This document shows, piece after piece, positions 30,331 through 39,019 of a stretch of DNA of 64,000 bases. A model generated the notes under the pieces. That model was given only the letters and a program-made list of their open reading frames with translations, had not been told where the DNA came from and did not search any database. The DNA is taken from the NCBI RefSeq assembly GCF_021502675.1, contig NZ_JAKFHA010000017.1:75542-139541 (forward strand), in the 5' to 3' direction. The stretch is from Yinghuangia soli. GTDB lineage: Bacteria; Actinomycetota; Actinomycetes; Streptomycetales; Streptomycetaceae. Within the stretch, counting starts at the first letter, position 1; every line of letters starts with the position of its first letter. The position numbers and the translations under genes are program-made.

Positions 30331-31347
30331 CTACGACTCCGCGAGAATCTGTCCGACGTACCGTGCCACGGCGCGTACCGCTCCCATCGTTCCTGGGTAG
30401 TCCATCCTGGTCGGCCCGAGTACGCCGAGTTTGGCCAGGGCCTCGTCGCCGCTGCCGTACCCGACGGACACCACCGAAGTGCTGGCCAGTCCCTCGTGCA
30501 TGTTCTCGTGCCCGATGCGCACCACCATGGCCGGCTCGGTGGCCTCACCGAGCAGCCGGAGCAGGACGACGTGCTCCTCGAGGGCTTCGAGGACCGGGCG
30601 GATCGTCATCGGGAAGTCGGTGCCGAACCGGGTGAGGTTGGCGGTGCCCGCGAGGACGACCCTCTCCTCCTGCTGCTCCACCAAAGTGTCCAGCAGGGTG
30701 GCGAGAACAGTGGTGACGATCGGCCGCTCCTCGGCCGTGAAGGACTCGCCGAGGTCCTGGACGAGCAGGGCGACGTCGGCGAAGCGCTTGCCGACCACCT
30801 TGCCGTTGATCCGGGCGCGCAGGTCGGCGAGGAGGTTCTCGCCGATCGGGGCCGGCGCGTCCATGACGCGCTGCTCGACCCGCCCGGTGTTGGTGATGAG
30901 CACGAGCATGATCCGGGTGGGCGCGAGCGTCAGCAGCTCGACGTGCCGGATCGTGGAGCGGGTGAGGGAGGGGTACTGCACGACCGCGACCTGGTGGGTC
31001 AGCTGGGCGAGCAGACGGACCGTGCGCCCGACCACGTCGTCGAGATCGACGGCGCCGTCGAGGAAGAGCTGGATGGCCCGGCGTTCGGGCGTGGAGAGCG
31101 GCTTGATGCCGGCCAGCCGGTCGACGAAGAGGCGGTAGCCCTTGTCGGTCGGCACGCGGCCGGCGCTCGTGTGGGGCTGGGTGATGTACCCCTCCTCCTC
31201 CAGCGCCGCCATGTCGTTGCGGATGGTCGCCGGGGAGACTTTGAGGTTGTGGCGTTCTGCGAGTGCTTTGGATCCGACGGGTTCGTGGGTGGCCACGTAG
31301 TCCTGCACGATGGCGCGCAGCACATCGAGCTTGCGGTCGTCGAGCAC
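30331..31347 (-). CDS. hrcA: Heat-inducible transcription repressor HrcA
   Basis: Repressor of class I heat-shock genes that binds CIRCE operators. 338 residues. The N-terminal winged helix has [46 protein letters not shown] and [17 protein letters not shown]. The central and C-terminal dimerisation domain ends [20 protein letters not shown]. The start is GTG 31347 with GGGAGGTG upstream. A perfect CIRCE palindrome begins 24 nt upstream of the start codon, indicating autoregulation together with dnaJ. Confidence 0.96.
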   Translation of the reverse strand: MLDDRKLDVLRAIVQDYVATHEPVGSKALAERHNLKVSPATIRNDMAALEEEGYITQPHTSAGRVPTDKGYRLFVDRLAGIKPLSTPERRAIQLFLDGAVDLDDVVGRTVRLLAQLTHQVAVVQYPSLTRSTIRHVELLTLAPTRIMLVLITNTGRVEQRVMDAPAPIGENLLADLRARINGKVVGKRFADVALLVQDLGESFTAEERPIVTTVLATLLDTLVEQQEERVVLAGTANLTRFGTDFPMTIRPVLEALEEHVVLLRLLGEATEPAMVVRIGHENMHEGLASTSVVSVGYGSGDEALAKLGVLGPTRMDYPGTMGAVRAVARYVGQILAES

Positions 31348-31371
31348 CGTGCGCACCTCCCTGGCCTTTGC

Positions 31372-31398
31372 CTGGCACTCCGCTGGCTGGAGTGCCAG
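31372..31398 (-). promoter_or_regulatory. CIRCE operator of hrcA-dnaJ
   Basis: Perfect 9-9-9 inverted repeat: CTGGCACTC, 9-nt spacer, GAGTGCCAG. This is the CIRCE layout (consensus TTAGCACTC-N9-GAGTGCTAA) in the GC-shifted form used by streptomycetes. It also lies only 53 bp from the divergent MBL-fold gene. Confidence 0.93.
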
Positions 31399-31451
31399 TG
31401 TACGGCGACGCCGATCGGTCCGTACCCTGCCGTCTGTGGAAGGGTCGAGGG

Positions 31452-32186
31452 ATGGTACACGCGGAAGATGACGAATACCTTCCCTGGCACCCGGTAGGAC
31501 CCGGCGTTTTCGTGGCGCAGGTCCCGTCGCTGAAGCTGAACGTGGCGGCCGTGGCGGGCCGGGACGGGTTCGCACTGGTCGACACCGGCTCGTTCGAGCG
31601 CGAGACGGCGGCGCTCCTGGACGGCCTCGCGGCGGTGCTCGGGGAGCACGGATTGCCGTTCCGTGCGCTCGCGGTGGTGAACACCCATGGGCACTTCGAC
31701 CACTGCTACGGCAATGCGGAGGTGCTGCGCCGCTTCCCGGACGCCGAGGTGGTCGGCCACCGGGATCTGCCGGACTACTTGTCCGTGTGGGGCGAGGAGG
31801 GGCGCGCGGACGCGGTGCGCTTCGGGATGCCCGCGGCGGACATGGCCGCGGTCCGCATCGTGCCGCCGGCCCGGCTGGTCGGCGCCGGGGAGCGGACAGT
31901 CCTGGACGTCGGCGGAGTAACGGCACAGGTGGTGGCCCCCGGACGCGGGCACACCGGATGCGACGTGGTGGTGCACGTGCCCGATGCGGGGGTACTGCTG
32001 GCCGGGGACTTGCTGGAGGAGTCGGACCTGCCGTCGTACGGCCCGGATTCGTTCCCGGGCGAGTGGCCGGCGACGCTGGAGCGGGTGCTGGAGCTGCCTG
32101 CGGAGGTCATCGTCCCGGGCCACGGGCGCGTGGTGGGACCGGGGTTCGCGGCGGAGCAGCTGGAGTACGTGCGGTCGCGCGGCTGA
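31452..32186 (+). CDS. MBL-fold metallo-hydrolase
   Basis: 244-residue metallo-beta-lactamase-fold protein. Zinc site [14 protein letters not shown] (His79, His81, Asp83, His84), further ligands in [16 protein letters not shown] and [10 protein letters not shown], and the closing [11 protein letters not shown]. This pattern fits glyoxalase-II-like or general MBL hydrolases; the substrate is unknown. The ATG at 31452 follows GGAAGGGTCGAGGG. It is divergent from hrcA and shares its 104-bp control region, so CIRCE could in principle influence it. Confidence 0.85.
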   Translation: MVHAEDDEYLPWHPVGPGVFVAQVPSLKLNVAAVAGRDGFALVDTGSFERETAALLDGLAAVLGEHGLPFRALAVVNTHGHFDHCYGNAEVLRRFPDAEVVGHRDLPDYLSVWGEEGRADAVRFGMPAADMAAVRIVPPARLVGAGERTVLDVGGVTAQVVAPGRGHTGCDVVVHVPDAGVLLAGDLLEESDLPSYGPDSFPGEWPATLERVLELPAEVIVPGHGRVVGPGFAAEQLEYVRSRG

Positions 32187-32287
32187 GCGGCCGCAGGCCG
32201 GACGCACGTCAGCAGGTGGTCCGCGCCGGTTCGCGCGCGGCGCGCCTGAACGGGTGACGGGCGGTGCGGCCGATAGCGTCCGGTGCC

Positions 32288-33139
32288 ATGCGCAGCAGGA
32301 GTTACGGCCCCGACCTCACCCCGCCGTGGAAGAAGCCGAAGCCGGTGCCCGAGGTGGAGGCCGAGCGGGATCTGGTCGTCGAAGAGGTCGAGACCGGGTT
32401 CTGCGGGGCCGTGGTGCGGGTGGAGAAGACGCCCGAGGGGTTCACCGTCACGCTGGAGGACCGGCACGGGAAACTGCGGGTGTTCCCGATGGAGCCGCGC
32501 GGGTTCATGGTGGACGGCGCGGTGGTGACGCTGGTGCGGCCCCGCGCGGCGCAGGCGGGGCCGGTGCGGCCGACGCGTACGGCGTCGGGTTCGGTGGCGG
32601 TCCCCGAGGCGCGGGCGCGCGTGGCGCGGGCCGGGCGCATCTACGTCGAGGGGCGGCACGATGCCGAACTCGTCGAACGGGTCTGGGGCGACGACCTGCG
32701 CATCGAGGGCGTGGTGGTGGAGTACCTGGAGGGTGTGGACGATCTGCCCTCGGTGGTGCGGGAGTTCAAGCCGGGTCCGGGGCGTGCGCTGGGCGTGCTC
32801 GTGGACCATCTCGTGCCGGGGTCGAAGGAGAGCCGGATCGCGGCGGAGGTCGCGGCGGGTCCGTACGGCGCGCATGTGCTGGTCACCGGGCACCCGTTCA
32901 TCGACATCTGGGAGGCGGTCAAGCCGTCCGTCCTCGGCATCGGTGCGTGGCCGAAGGTGCCGCGCGGCGTGGCCTGGAAGGACGGCGTGAACGCGGCGCT
33001 GGGGCGGACGTCGAGCACGGGTGAGACGTGGCGCTGGATCCTTTCCCATGTGGATTCGTACCAGGACCTCGAACCGGCATTGCTGGGCCGGGTCGAGGAG
33101 CTCATCGATTTCGTGACGGCGCCCGGCAGCGAAGATTGA
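32288..33139 (+). CDS. DUF3097 family protein
   Basis: 283 residues, a conserved actinobacterial protein of unknown function. An N-terminal ~90-residue beta-rich part (DLTPPWKKPKPVPEVEAERD, then FCGAVVRVEKTPEGFTVTLE) is followed by a TOPRIM-like segment: IYVEGRHDAELVERVWGDDL (Glu121) and GVLVDHLVPGSKESRIA, with an Asp after the strand. Next comes VLVTGHPFIDIWEAVKP. This suggests a nucleic-acid-related, metal-dependent role, but none is established to my knowledge. ATG 32288. Co-directional with the MBL gene across a 101-bp gap. Confidence 0.9.
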   Translation: MRSRSYGPDLTPPWKKPKPVPEVEAERDLVVEEVETGFCGAVVRVEKTPEGFTVTLEDRHGKLRVFPMEPRGFMVDGAVVTLVRPRAAQAGPVRPTRTASGSVAVPEARARVARAGRIYVEGRHDAELVERVWGDDLRIEGVVVEYLEGVDDLPSVVREFKPGPGRALGVLVDHLVPGSKESRIAAEVAAGPYGAHVLVTGHPFIDIWEAVKPSVLGIGAWPKVPRGVAWKDGVNAALGRTSSTGETWRWILSHVDSYQDLEPALLGRVEELIDFVTAPGSED

Positions 33140-33259
33140 GCGGGGCCTGCGAAGTATCGGTGCAGTAAACCGGCAATAATCCGTTAACAATTGTCCAGTT
33201 TTCGAGACGCTGCACCAGGAATGTTGACCCTCTCGCGCACCCCTGACACAGTCAGGCTC

Positions 33260-33343
33260 GTGAGTTCGGACCGCCAAGCCCTCGTGTCGCGCCGCCACAT
33301 CGACTTCTGTCGTGTCGCCGGCGCCATCTGTGCCGTCCGCTAA
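33260..33343 (+). CDS. Cys-containing leader peptide of the RRHxDF class
   Basis: A 27-codon frame from GTG 33260: VSSDRQALVSRRHIDFCRVA then GAICAVR, stop TAA 33341. The RRH-I-D-F-x-R-V-x-x-A-x-C core is the signature of short actinobacterial leader peptides found ahead of sulfur-assimilation and sulfonate/cysteine genes. Two Cys codons fall in the second half, so a ribosome short of Cys-tRNA would stall there. An internal GTG (33284) could also start it. It lies 192 nt upstream of the substrate-binding protein, the expected geometry for attenuation. No other feature was identified in 33140-33534. Confidence 0.75.
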   Translation: MSSDRQALVSRRHIDFCRVAGAICAVR

Positions 33344-33534
33344 AAGCCTGTAGAAGCAGCTTCCGGAACCGCCCGGATTTCCCGGCCGGTTCGGCTTCCG
33401 CACGCATTCCGCGCACTCCGCGCGAGTTTTCGCCTTCTTCTCGTCGTTTCCGCATACGGCAGCCCGGAATTTGCGCGGGCCGCTTCCGTAGGCGCGCTCA
33501 CCCCTGCCTCGCACCGCTCAGAGGAGCCTTTGCC

Positions 33535-35106
33535 ATGCCCGTTTCCTCGATTTTCACCAGCCGCCGGACGGTTCTGCGCGCCGCCGGAGCCGGCGCCGTC
33601 GCGCTGGGGCTGGCCGGGTGCAAGTCGGCGGTCGACGAGAAGAAGTCGTCGCCGGCCGGGGCGAGCGGGCAGCCGAAGAAGGGCGGCACGCTGCAGATAG
33701 GCAGCCTGACCGATTTCACCCCGGCGCTGCTGTTCACCCAGAACGCGTTCACCGCGGTGCACCGGCTGGTCTTCAACACGCTGACGTCGTACGACCCGAA
33801 GACCCTGCAGCCGCAGCCGCAACTGGCGAAGTCCTGGCAGGTGGCCGCGGACGGCAAGTCCGTGACGTTCCAGCTGCGCGAAGGCGTGAAGTTCCACAAC
33901 GGCCGCCCGTTCACCGCCGACGATGTGGTGTTCGCGATAAACAACCTGAAGGACCCCAAGCGCAGCGCGCAGTTGCGGGCCACCGCCGCGGTCGTCCAGG
34001 AGATCCAGGTGGTCAACCCCCTGGAGGTGACGCTCAAGCTCGCGCACCCGGTGAGCAACCTGTTCGACCTGTTCGAGTTCATGATCATCACGGACAAGGA
34101 CTCGGTCGAGGAGGCGGTGACCGGCAAGAAGCTCATCGGGACCGGCCCGTTCGTGTTCAAGAGCTGGACTCCGGGGGCGTCGCTGTCGTTCGCGAAGAAC
34201 CCCGAGTACTTCATCCCGGAGCGCCCGTACTTCGACGGCGTCGAGGTGCGGATCATCCCCAACAACGACTCGCTGGTCTCCGCGCTGCGTGGCAAGCAGG
34301 TCCAGCTCGCCATCGGCCTCAACGGCCGCGACGTGGCGCCGGTCAAGACGGATCCGCAGTTCACCGTGCAGCAGTACGACACGGGTTCGGGCGCGGTCTA
34401 CGTGGGGGCGAACGTCACCGTGAAGCCGTTCGACGACAAGCGCGTGCGGCAGGCCATCTCGTACGCGATCAACCGCGAGCGGATCGTGCAGCAGAGCCTG
34501 GGCGGCTTCGGCCTGCCGTCCTCGGCGCCGTGGCCGAAGTCCTCCCCCGCGTACTCGGACGCCACCGCCAAGCGCTACCCGCACGACCCGGAGCGGGCGA
34601 AGGCGCTGCTCGCCGAAGCCGGGGTAAGCAACTTGGACGTGCCGCTGGCGTACCTGAACACCTCCACGGTGATCGCCCAGATGATCCAGTTCGACCTGCA
34701 GCAGGTCGGCATCAAGACCACGTTGGAACCGCTCGACCCGGCGAAGTTCCAGGCCCAGCTGATCGGCCAGACGATGCCCGCGCTGTGGGCCGGCTCGCAC
34801 GGTTTCGCGCAGCTGCACCCGGCCACGCTCGCGGTGAGCGCGTACCCGTTCAACGAGGCCAAGAACACCTCGAAGTTCTCCGACCCCGCCTACACCGAGA
34901 TCGTCCAGAAGGCGTGGCGGCAGCCGGACGCGGACAGCCCCGCGGCGAAGGCCGCCTACCAGGACCTGAGCGAGGTGCTGCTGGACCGGCAGTTCGTGAT
35001 CGACCTGGTGGTGCTGGCGAACCTGTACGTGGCGGACAAGAGCCTGCAGGGCGTCGGCCAGAACACGTACGCCTCGCTGGTCCTCGACGACGCGTATCTC
35101 GCGTGA
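33535..35106 (+). CDS. ABC transporter substrate-binding lipoprotein (SBP_bac_5, probable sulfate-ester importer)
   Basis: Family 5 solute-binding protein, 523 residues. The N-terminus has a Tat motif SRRTVLR and a lipobox LAGC (Cys at about 29), so it is probably exported folded and lipid-anchored. The core has GGTLQIGSLTDFTPALLF, LQPQPQLAKSWQVAADGKSV, FQLREGVKFHNGRPFTADDV (the family signature), and VRQAISYAINRERIV. ATG 33535 has GAGGAG 8 nt upstream. It is first in a five-gene operon with permeases, ATPase and sulfatase. Substrate is inferred to be a sulfate ester or other organosulfur compound, from the leader peptide and sulfatase. Confidence 0.92.
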   Translation: MPVSSIFTSRRTVLRAAGAGAVALGLAGCKSAVDEKKSSPAGASGQPKKGGTLQIGSLTDFTPALLFTQNAFTAVHRLVFNTLTSYDPKTLQPQPQLAKSWQVAADGKSVTFQLREGVKFHNGRPFTADDVVFAINNLKDPKRSAQLRATAAVVQEIQVVNPLEVTLKLAHPVSNLFDLFEFMIITDKDSVEEAVTGKKLIGTGPFVFKSWTPGASLSFAKNPEYFIPERPYFDGVEVRIIPNNDSLVSALRGKQVQLAIGLNGRDVAPVKTDPQFTVQQYDTGSGAVYVGANVTVKPFDDKRVRQAISYAINRERIVQQSLGGFGLPSSAPWPKSSPAYSDATAKRYPHDPERAKALLAEAGVSNLDVPLAYLNTSTVIAQMIQFDLQQVGIKTTLEPLDPAKFQAQLIGQTMPALWAGSHGFAQLHPATLAVSAYPFNEAKNTSKFSDPAYTEIVQKAWRQPDADSPAAKAAYQDLSEVLLDRQFVIDLVVLANLYVADKSLQGVGQNTYASLVLDDAYLA

Positions 35107-35122
35107 CGGGCGAGGCGACCTC

Positions 35123-36067
35123 ATGACCGGTTATCTGCTGCGGCGGCTGCCCTCGGCCCTCGGGGTGCTGCTGCTCGCATCTTTCGCCATCTTCTTCATC
35201 CTGCGCGCGGTGCCCGGCGACCCCGTGGCCACGCTCGCCGGGTCCGACCCCTCCCCGGAGACCGTCGCGGCGATCCGCGCCGACCTCGGGCTGGACCGCC
35301 CGGTGCTCGCGCAATACGGCACGTGGCTGGCCGACGTGCTGCGCGGCGACCTGGGCCGCTCGTACGTCATCGGCGGCGAGGTGTCCGAGCTGCTCTCCCA
35401 GCGGATCGGCAAGTCCGTCGAACTCACCATCGGCGCGCTGGTGTTCTCCCTGGCCATCGGACTGGTGCTCGGCGTGCTCGGGGTGACCGTGAAGAACCGG
35501 GCCGGGCAGGCGGTCCTGTCCGCGATCAACGCGATTTCGCTCATCGTGCCCGCCTACGTCAGCGGCTTCCTGCTGGTCTTCCTGTTCGCGATCACCTGGC
35601 CGGTGCTGCCGCCGGGCGGACACGTGTCGGTCCTGTCCGATCCGCAGATCGGCTTCCAGTACCTGCTGATGCCCGCGCTGGTGATGGCGCTGCCGCCCGC
35701 GGCGATCGTGGCCCGCTACGTCAAGGACGGGCTGCTGCAGGCACTCGGCGAGGACTACACGCGCACCGCCAAGTCGCTCGGCATCCCGCACCGCCGCATC
35801 CTGTGGCGGCACGCGCTGCCGAACGCCCTGCCTCCGGTGCTGACCGTACTGGGCATGCTGGTCGGCACACTGCTCGGCAGCGCGGTGATCATCGAGGCGG
35901 TGTTCGCGTGGCCCGGCCTCGGCACGCTGGCCGAACAGGCGGTGACCCGCCGCGACTACCCGGTGATCCAGGCCGTCCTGCTGTTCATGGTGGCGGTGTT
36001 CGTGATCGTGCAGCTGCTCACCGACCTGGCGTACGCCCTCATCGACCCGCGCGTCCGGCTGAGGTGA
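35123..36067 (+). CDS. ABC transporter permease (DppB type)
   Basis: Inner-membrane permease of a peptide/nickel-type importer, 314 residues, about six helices. Typical N-terminal MTGYLLRRLPSALGVLLLAS, then AVPGDPVATLAG, LGRSYVIGGEVSELLSQRIG, and the EAA-loop GEDYTRTAKSLGIPHRRILW with RHALPNALPPVLTVLG that docks the ATPase. The ATG at 35123 lies 16 nt after the SBP stop. Its TGA is directly followed by the next permease start region. Confidence 0.94.
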   Translation: MTGYLLRRLPSALGVLLLASFAIFFILRAVPGDPVATLAGSDPSPETVAAIRADLGLDRPVLAQYGTWLADVLRGDLGRSYVIGGEVSELLSQRIGKSVELTIGALVFSLAIGLVLGVLGVTVKNRAGQAVLSAINAISLIVPAYVSGFLLVFLFAITWPVLPPGGHVSVLSDPQIGFQYLLMPALVMALPPAAIVARYVKDGLLQALGEDYTRTAKSLGIPHRRILWRHALPNALPPVLTVLGMLVGTLLGSAVIIEAVFAWPGLGTLAEQAVTRRDYPVIQAVLLFMVAVFVIVQLLTDLAYALIDPRVRLR

Positions 36068-36072
36068 CCGAC

Positions 36073-36999
36073 ATGGCGACCGACGTACTCTCCGCTGCTC
36101 CTTCTCCTGGTCCTGTTCCCGCCCCTGCGCATGCTCCCGGCGCAGGGCCGGGTCCGGCGGCCGCGGCCAAGCCGCGCCGCCGGATCCGCAACCGCTACCT
36201 GCGCGGGCTGATGACGCCGCGCGGCATCATCGGGCTGGCCCTGGTCGGTGTGCTCCTCGGCGCCGGCCTCGCGGCTCCGCTGCTGACCTCGCACGACCCG
36301 AACTTCCAAAGCGCCGACGCACTTGTCGGCCCGGGCAGCGCGGGGCACCTGTACGGCACCGACGAGATCGGGCGCGACCTGCTGAGCCGGCTGCTGTACA
36401 GCATCCGCACCGACCTGATGGTGGTGCTGATCGCGGTGCCGCTGGGCCTGCTGATCGGCGGCGCGCTGGCGCTCGTCGCGGTCACGCACCGGGTCGCGGA
36501 CGTCGCCGTGCAGCGGCTGTTCGACCTTCTCCTGTCCTTCCCCAGCCTGATCCTGGGCCTGACCGTCACCGCCATCGCGGGATTCGGCGCCGGGTCGATC
36601 GTCACGGTGATCGTGCTGATCGAGATCCCGTCGTTCGGCCGCATGCTGCGCGGCGCGATCCTCGTGCACCGCGACCGCGAGTACGCGGTGGCCGCCCGGA
36701 TCGGCGGGGCCGGGCCGCTGCGGCTGCTCACCCGGCACGTCCTGCCCAACGCGGCCGACCCGGTGGTCGTGCAGGTCGCGGTGGCCATGTCGGTCGCGGT
36801 GATCCTCGAAGGCGCGATGAGCTTCATCGGCATCGGGATCCGCCCGCCCGACGCGTCGCTCGGCGGGATGCTCTCCGCCTCGCGGCCGTACCTGGAGGAC
36901 CACCCGTTCTACGCGCTGGGCCCGCTCGTGGTCATCACCGCGCTGGTGGTCGGTCTGAACCTGATCGCGGAGGCACTGAACCGAGGAGCCCGACGATGA
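36073..36999 (+). CDS. ABC transporter permease (DppC type)
   Basis: Second permease of the importer, 308 residues. The first 35 residues are Pro/Ala/Gly-rich. Then RNRYLRGLMTPRGIIGLALV, the OppC-type periplasmic segment LYGTDEIGRDLLSRLLYS, RLFDLLLSFPSLILGL, and the EAA loop REYAVAARIGGAGPLRLLTR with HVLPNAADPVVVQVAVAMS. ATG 36073 has GAGGTGA upstream; a GTG at 36064 overlapping the previous stop is the alternative. The stop overlaps the ATPase ATG (ATGA). Confidence 0.94.
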   Translation: MATDVLSAAPSPGPVPAPAHAPGAGPGPAAAAKPRRRIRNRYLRGLMTPRGIIGLALVGVLLGAGLAAPLLTSHDPNFQSADALVGPGSAGHLYGTDEIGRDLLSRLLYSIRTDLMVVLIAVPLGLLIGGALALVAVTHRVADVAVQRLFDLLLSFPSLILGLTVTAIAGFGAGSIVTVIVLIEIPSFGRMLRGAILVHRDREYAVAARIGGAGPLRLLTRHVLPNAADPVVVQVAVAMSVAVILEGAMSFIGIGIRPPDASLGGMLSASRPYLEDHPFYALGPLVVITALVVGLNLIAEALNRGARR

Positions 37000-39005
37000 C
37001 CATTTCCCTCGACAAGCCGATCGACGAGCCGCTCGACGACCCGCTCGCCGCCCCGGCCGGTTCCGCGACGCTGCACGGACTCTCTTCCTCGGACGCTCTG
37101 CTGCGGGTCCGCGGCCTGCACGTCACGTTCACTTCCGAGCGCGGCCCGGTGCACGCGGTGCGCGGCGTCGACTTCGACCTCGCGCGCGGCGAGACGCTCG
37201 CGATCGTCGGAGAGTCGGGCTCGGGCAAGTCGACCACCGCGCTGGCGCTGACGAAGATGCTCCCGGGGGCAGGCGCCGTCACCGGCGGTTCGGTGCTGCT
37301 GGACGGTCCCGCGCCCGGAGACCCGGTACTGGACCTGGCGTCGGCCGGGGAGGACGAGCTGCGGCGGATCCGCGGCGCGCGGATCGGGATGATCTTCCAG
37401 GACCCGATGACGTCGCTGAATCCGCTGCTGACCGTGGGCCGCCATCTCGACGAGGCGATGCGCGCGCACGGGGTCGCCGACAAGCGCAAGCGGGCCGCCC
37501 GGGCCGTCGAACTCCTCGACCTGGTCGGCATTGCGGACCCCGCGAAGCGCATGCGCGACCACCCGCACCAGTTCTCCGGCGGCATGCGGCAGCGCGTCAT
37601 GATCGCGCTGGCGCTCGCCAACGAGCCCGACATCCTGCTCGCCGACGAGCCGACCACCGCACTCGACCCGACCGTGCAGGCGCAGATCCTGACACTGCTG
37701 GAGAACCTCTCGCGTGAGCTGGGCACGGCGACCGTGCTCATCACCCACAACATGGGCGTGGTGGCGCGGTCCGCGGCGCGCGTCATGGTGCTGTACGGCG
37801 GGCGGGTCGTCGAGCATGGGCGTACCGAGGACGTCCTGGCCGCACCGCAACATCCCTACACCGCAGGCTTGTTGCGTGCGGTGCCGCGCCTGGACGCGCC
37901 GTACGGGCAGCGGCTGCACGGCATTCCCGGGTCGCCTCCGGATCTGGCGTCGCCGCCGGAAGGCTGCGCGTTTGCCGACCGCTGCACGTTGGCCACCGAC
38001 CAGTGCCGCACCGAGCAGCCGCCGCTGCGGGCGGTGGGCAGCGGGCGGACGGTGGCGTGCTGGGTGTCGGACGGGCCGCTGCCACTGCCCTTGGCCGCCT
38101 CCGGGGCCGTGGTGTCCGGCGGCGCCTCCGGCACAGAGGTCGCGGAAGCCCTGGACGGGAAGCAGGCGTTCGCCGCCGCGCGGGCCGCTGACGTCCACGA
38201 GGCCGGCGACGTGGAGCCCGTGCTGTCCGTCGAGGGGCTCGGGAAGGTGTTCAAGTCGCGCCGCAACCGGGTCGTGGCGCTCGACGACGTCTCGCTGCAG
38301 CTGTTCCCGGGCGAGACGCTGGGTGTGGTCGGCGAGTCCGGGTCGGGCAAGTCGACGCTGGTACGCACCCTGGTCGGGGTGCACCCGCCGACCGCGGGAC
38401 GGATCGTCTTCGGCGGGCGGGACGTGACGCGGCCGTCGCGGGCCGACGTGCGCACCCTGCGGCGCAGCGTACAGATGGTCTTCCAGGATCCGTACGCCTC
38501 GCTCAACCCGCGCATGACGGTCGGCGCGATCATCGCCGACCCGCTCGTCTCGCAGGGCCTCGGCACCCCCGGCGAGCACCGCCGCCGGGTCGGCGAACTG
38601 CTCGAACGCGTCGGCCTGGACCCGGCCGCCGCGGACCGCTACCCGCGCGACTTCTCGGGCGGGCAGCGGCAGCGCATCGGCATCGCGCGGGCGCTCGCCC
38701 CCGAGCCGTCCGTGCTGATCTGCGACGAGCCGGTGTCCGCACTCGACGTGTCGGTGCAGGCCCAGGTGGTGAACCTGCTCGCCGACCTGCAGGCCGACCT
38801 GGGCCTCTCGATGATCTTCATAGCGCACGACCTCGCGGTGGTGCGGCAGATCTCGCACCGCATCACCGTGATGCGCGGCGGCCGGGTCGTCGAGACCGGG
38901 CCCGCCGAGCAGCTCTGCGCGGATCCGCAACACCCCTACACCCAGGCGCTGTTGGCCGCCGTCCCCAGTCCCGTCCCGGCCGCCCGCACCGCAGCCGCCG
39001 CGTAA
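36996..39005 (+). CDS. Fused dual ABC ATPase (DppD-DppF type)
   Basis: 669 residues with two complete ATPase modules in one chain, replacing separate D and F subunits. Module 1: Walker A GESGSGKST (about 71), Q-loop MIFQDPMTSLNP, signature FSGGMRQR, Walker B ILLADEP, switch LITHNMG, and an oligo_HPY-type tail (HPYTAGLLRAVP, CAFADRC). Module 2: GESGSGKST (about 448), MVFQDPYASLNP, FSGGQRQR, LICDEPVSALD, FIAHDLA, HPYTQALLAAVP. An Asp/Pro-rich N-terminal tail precedes module 1. Start ATG 36996 overlaps the DppC stop. Confidence 0.95.
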   Translation: MTISLDKPIDEPLDDPLAAPAGSATLHGLSSSDALLRVRGLHVTFTSERGPVHAVRGVDFDLARGETLAIVGESGSGKSTTALALTKMLPGAGAVTGGSVLLDGPAPGDPVLDLASAGEDELRRIRGARIGMIFQDPMTSLNPLLTVGRHLDEAMRAHGVADKRKRAARAVELLDLVGIADPAKRMRDHPHQFSGGMRQRVMIALALANEPDILLADEPTTALDPTVQAQILTLLENLSRELGTATVLITHNMGVVARSAARVMVLYGGRVVEHGRTEDVLAAPQHPYTAGLLRAVPRLDAPYGQRLHGIPGSPPDLASPPEGCAFADRCTLATDQCRTEQPPLRAVGSGRTVACWVSDGPLPLPLAASGAVVSGGASGTEVAEALDGKQAFAAARAADVHEAGDVEPVLSVEGLGKVFKSRRNRVVALDDVSLQLFPGETLGVVGESGSGKSTLVRTLVGVHPPTAGRIVFGGRDVTRPSRADVRTLRRSVQMVFQDPYASLNPRMTVGAIIADPLVSQGLGTPGEHRRRVGELLERVGLDPAAADRYPRDFSGGQRQRIGIARALAPEPSVLICDEPVSALDVSVQAQVVNLLADLQADLGLSMIFIAHDLAVVRQISHRITVMRGGRVVETGPAEQLCADPQHPYTQALLAAVPSPVPAARTAAAA

Positions 39006-39019
39006 GGAGCACGTCCACC

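Noticed and set aside
32261-32287. Earlier start for DUF3097
   Set aside because: The ATG at 32288 fits the family start; upstream codons show no support.
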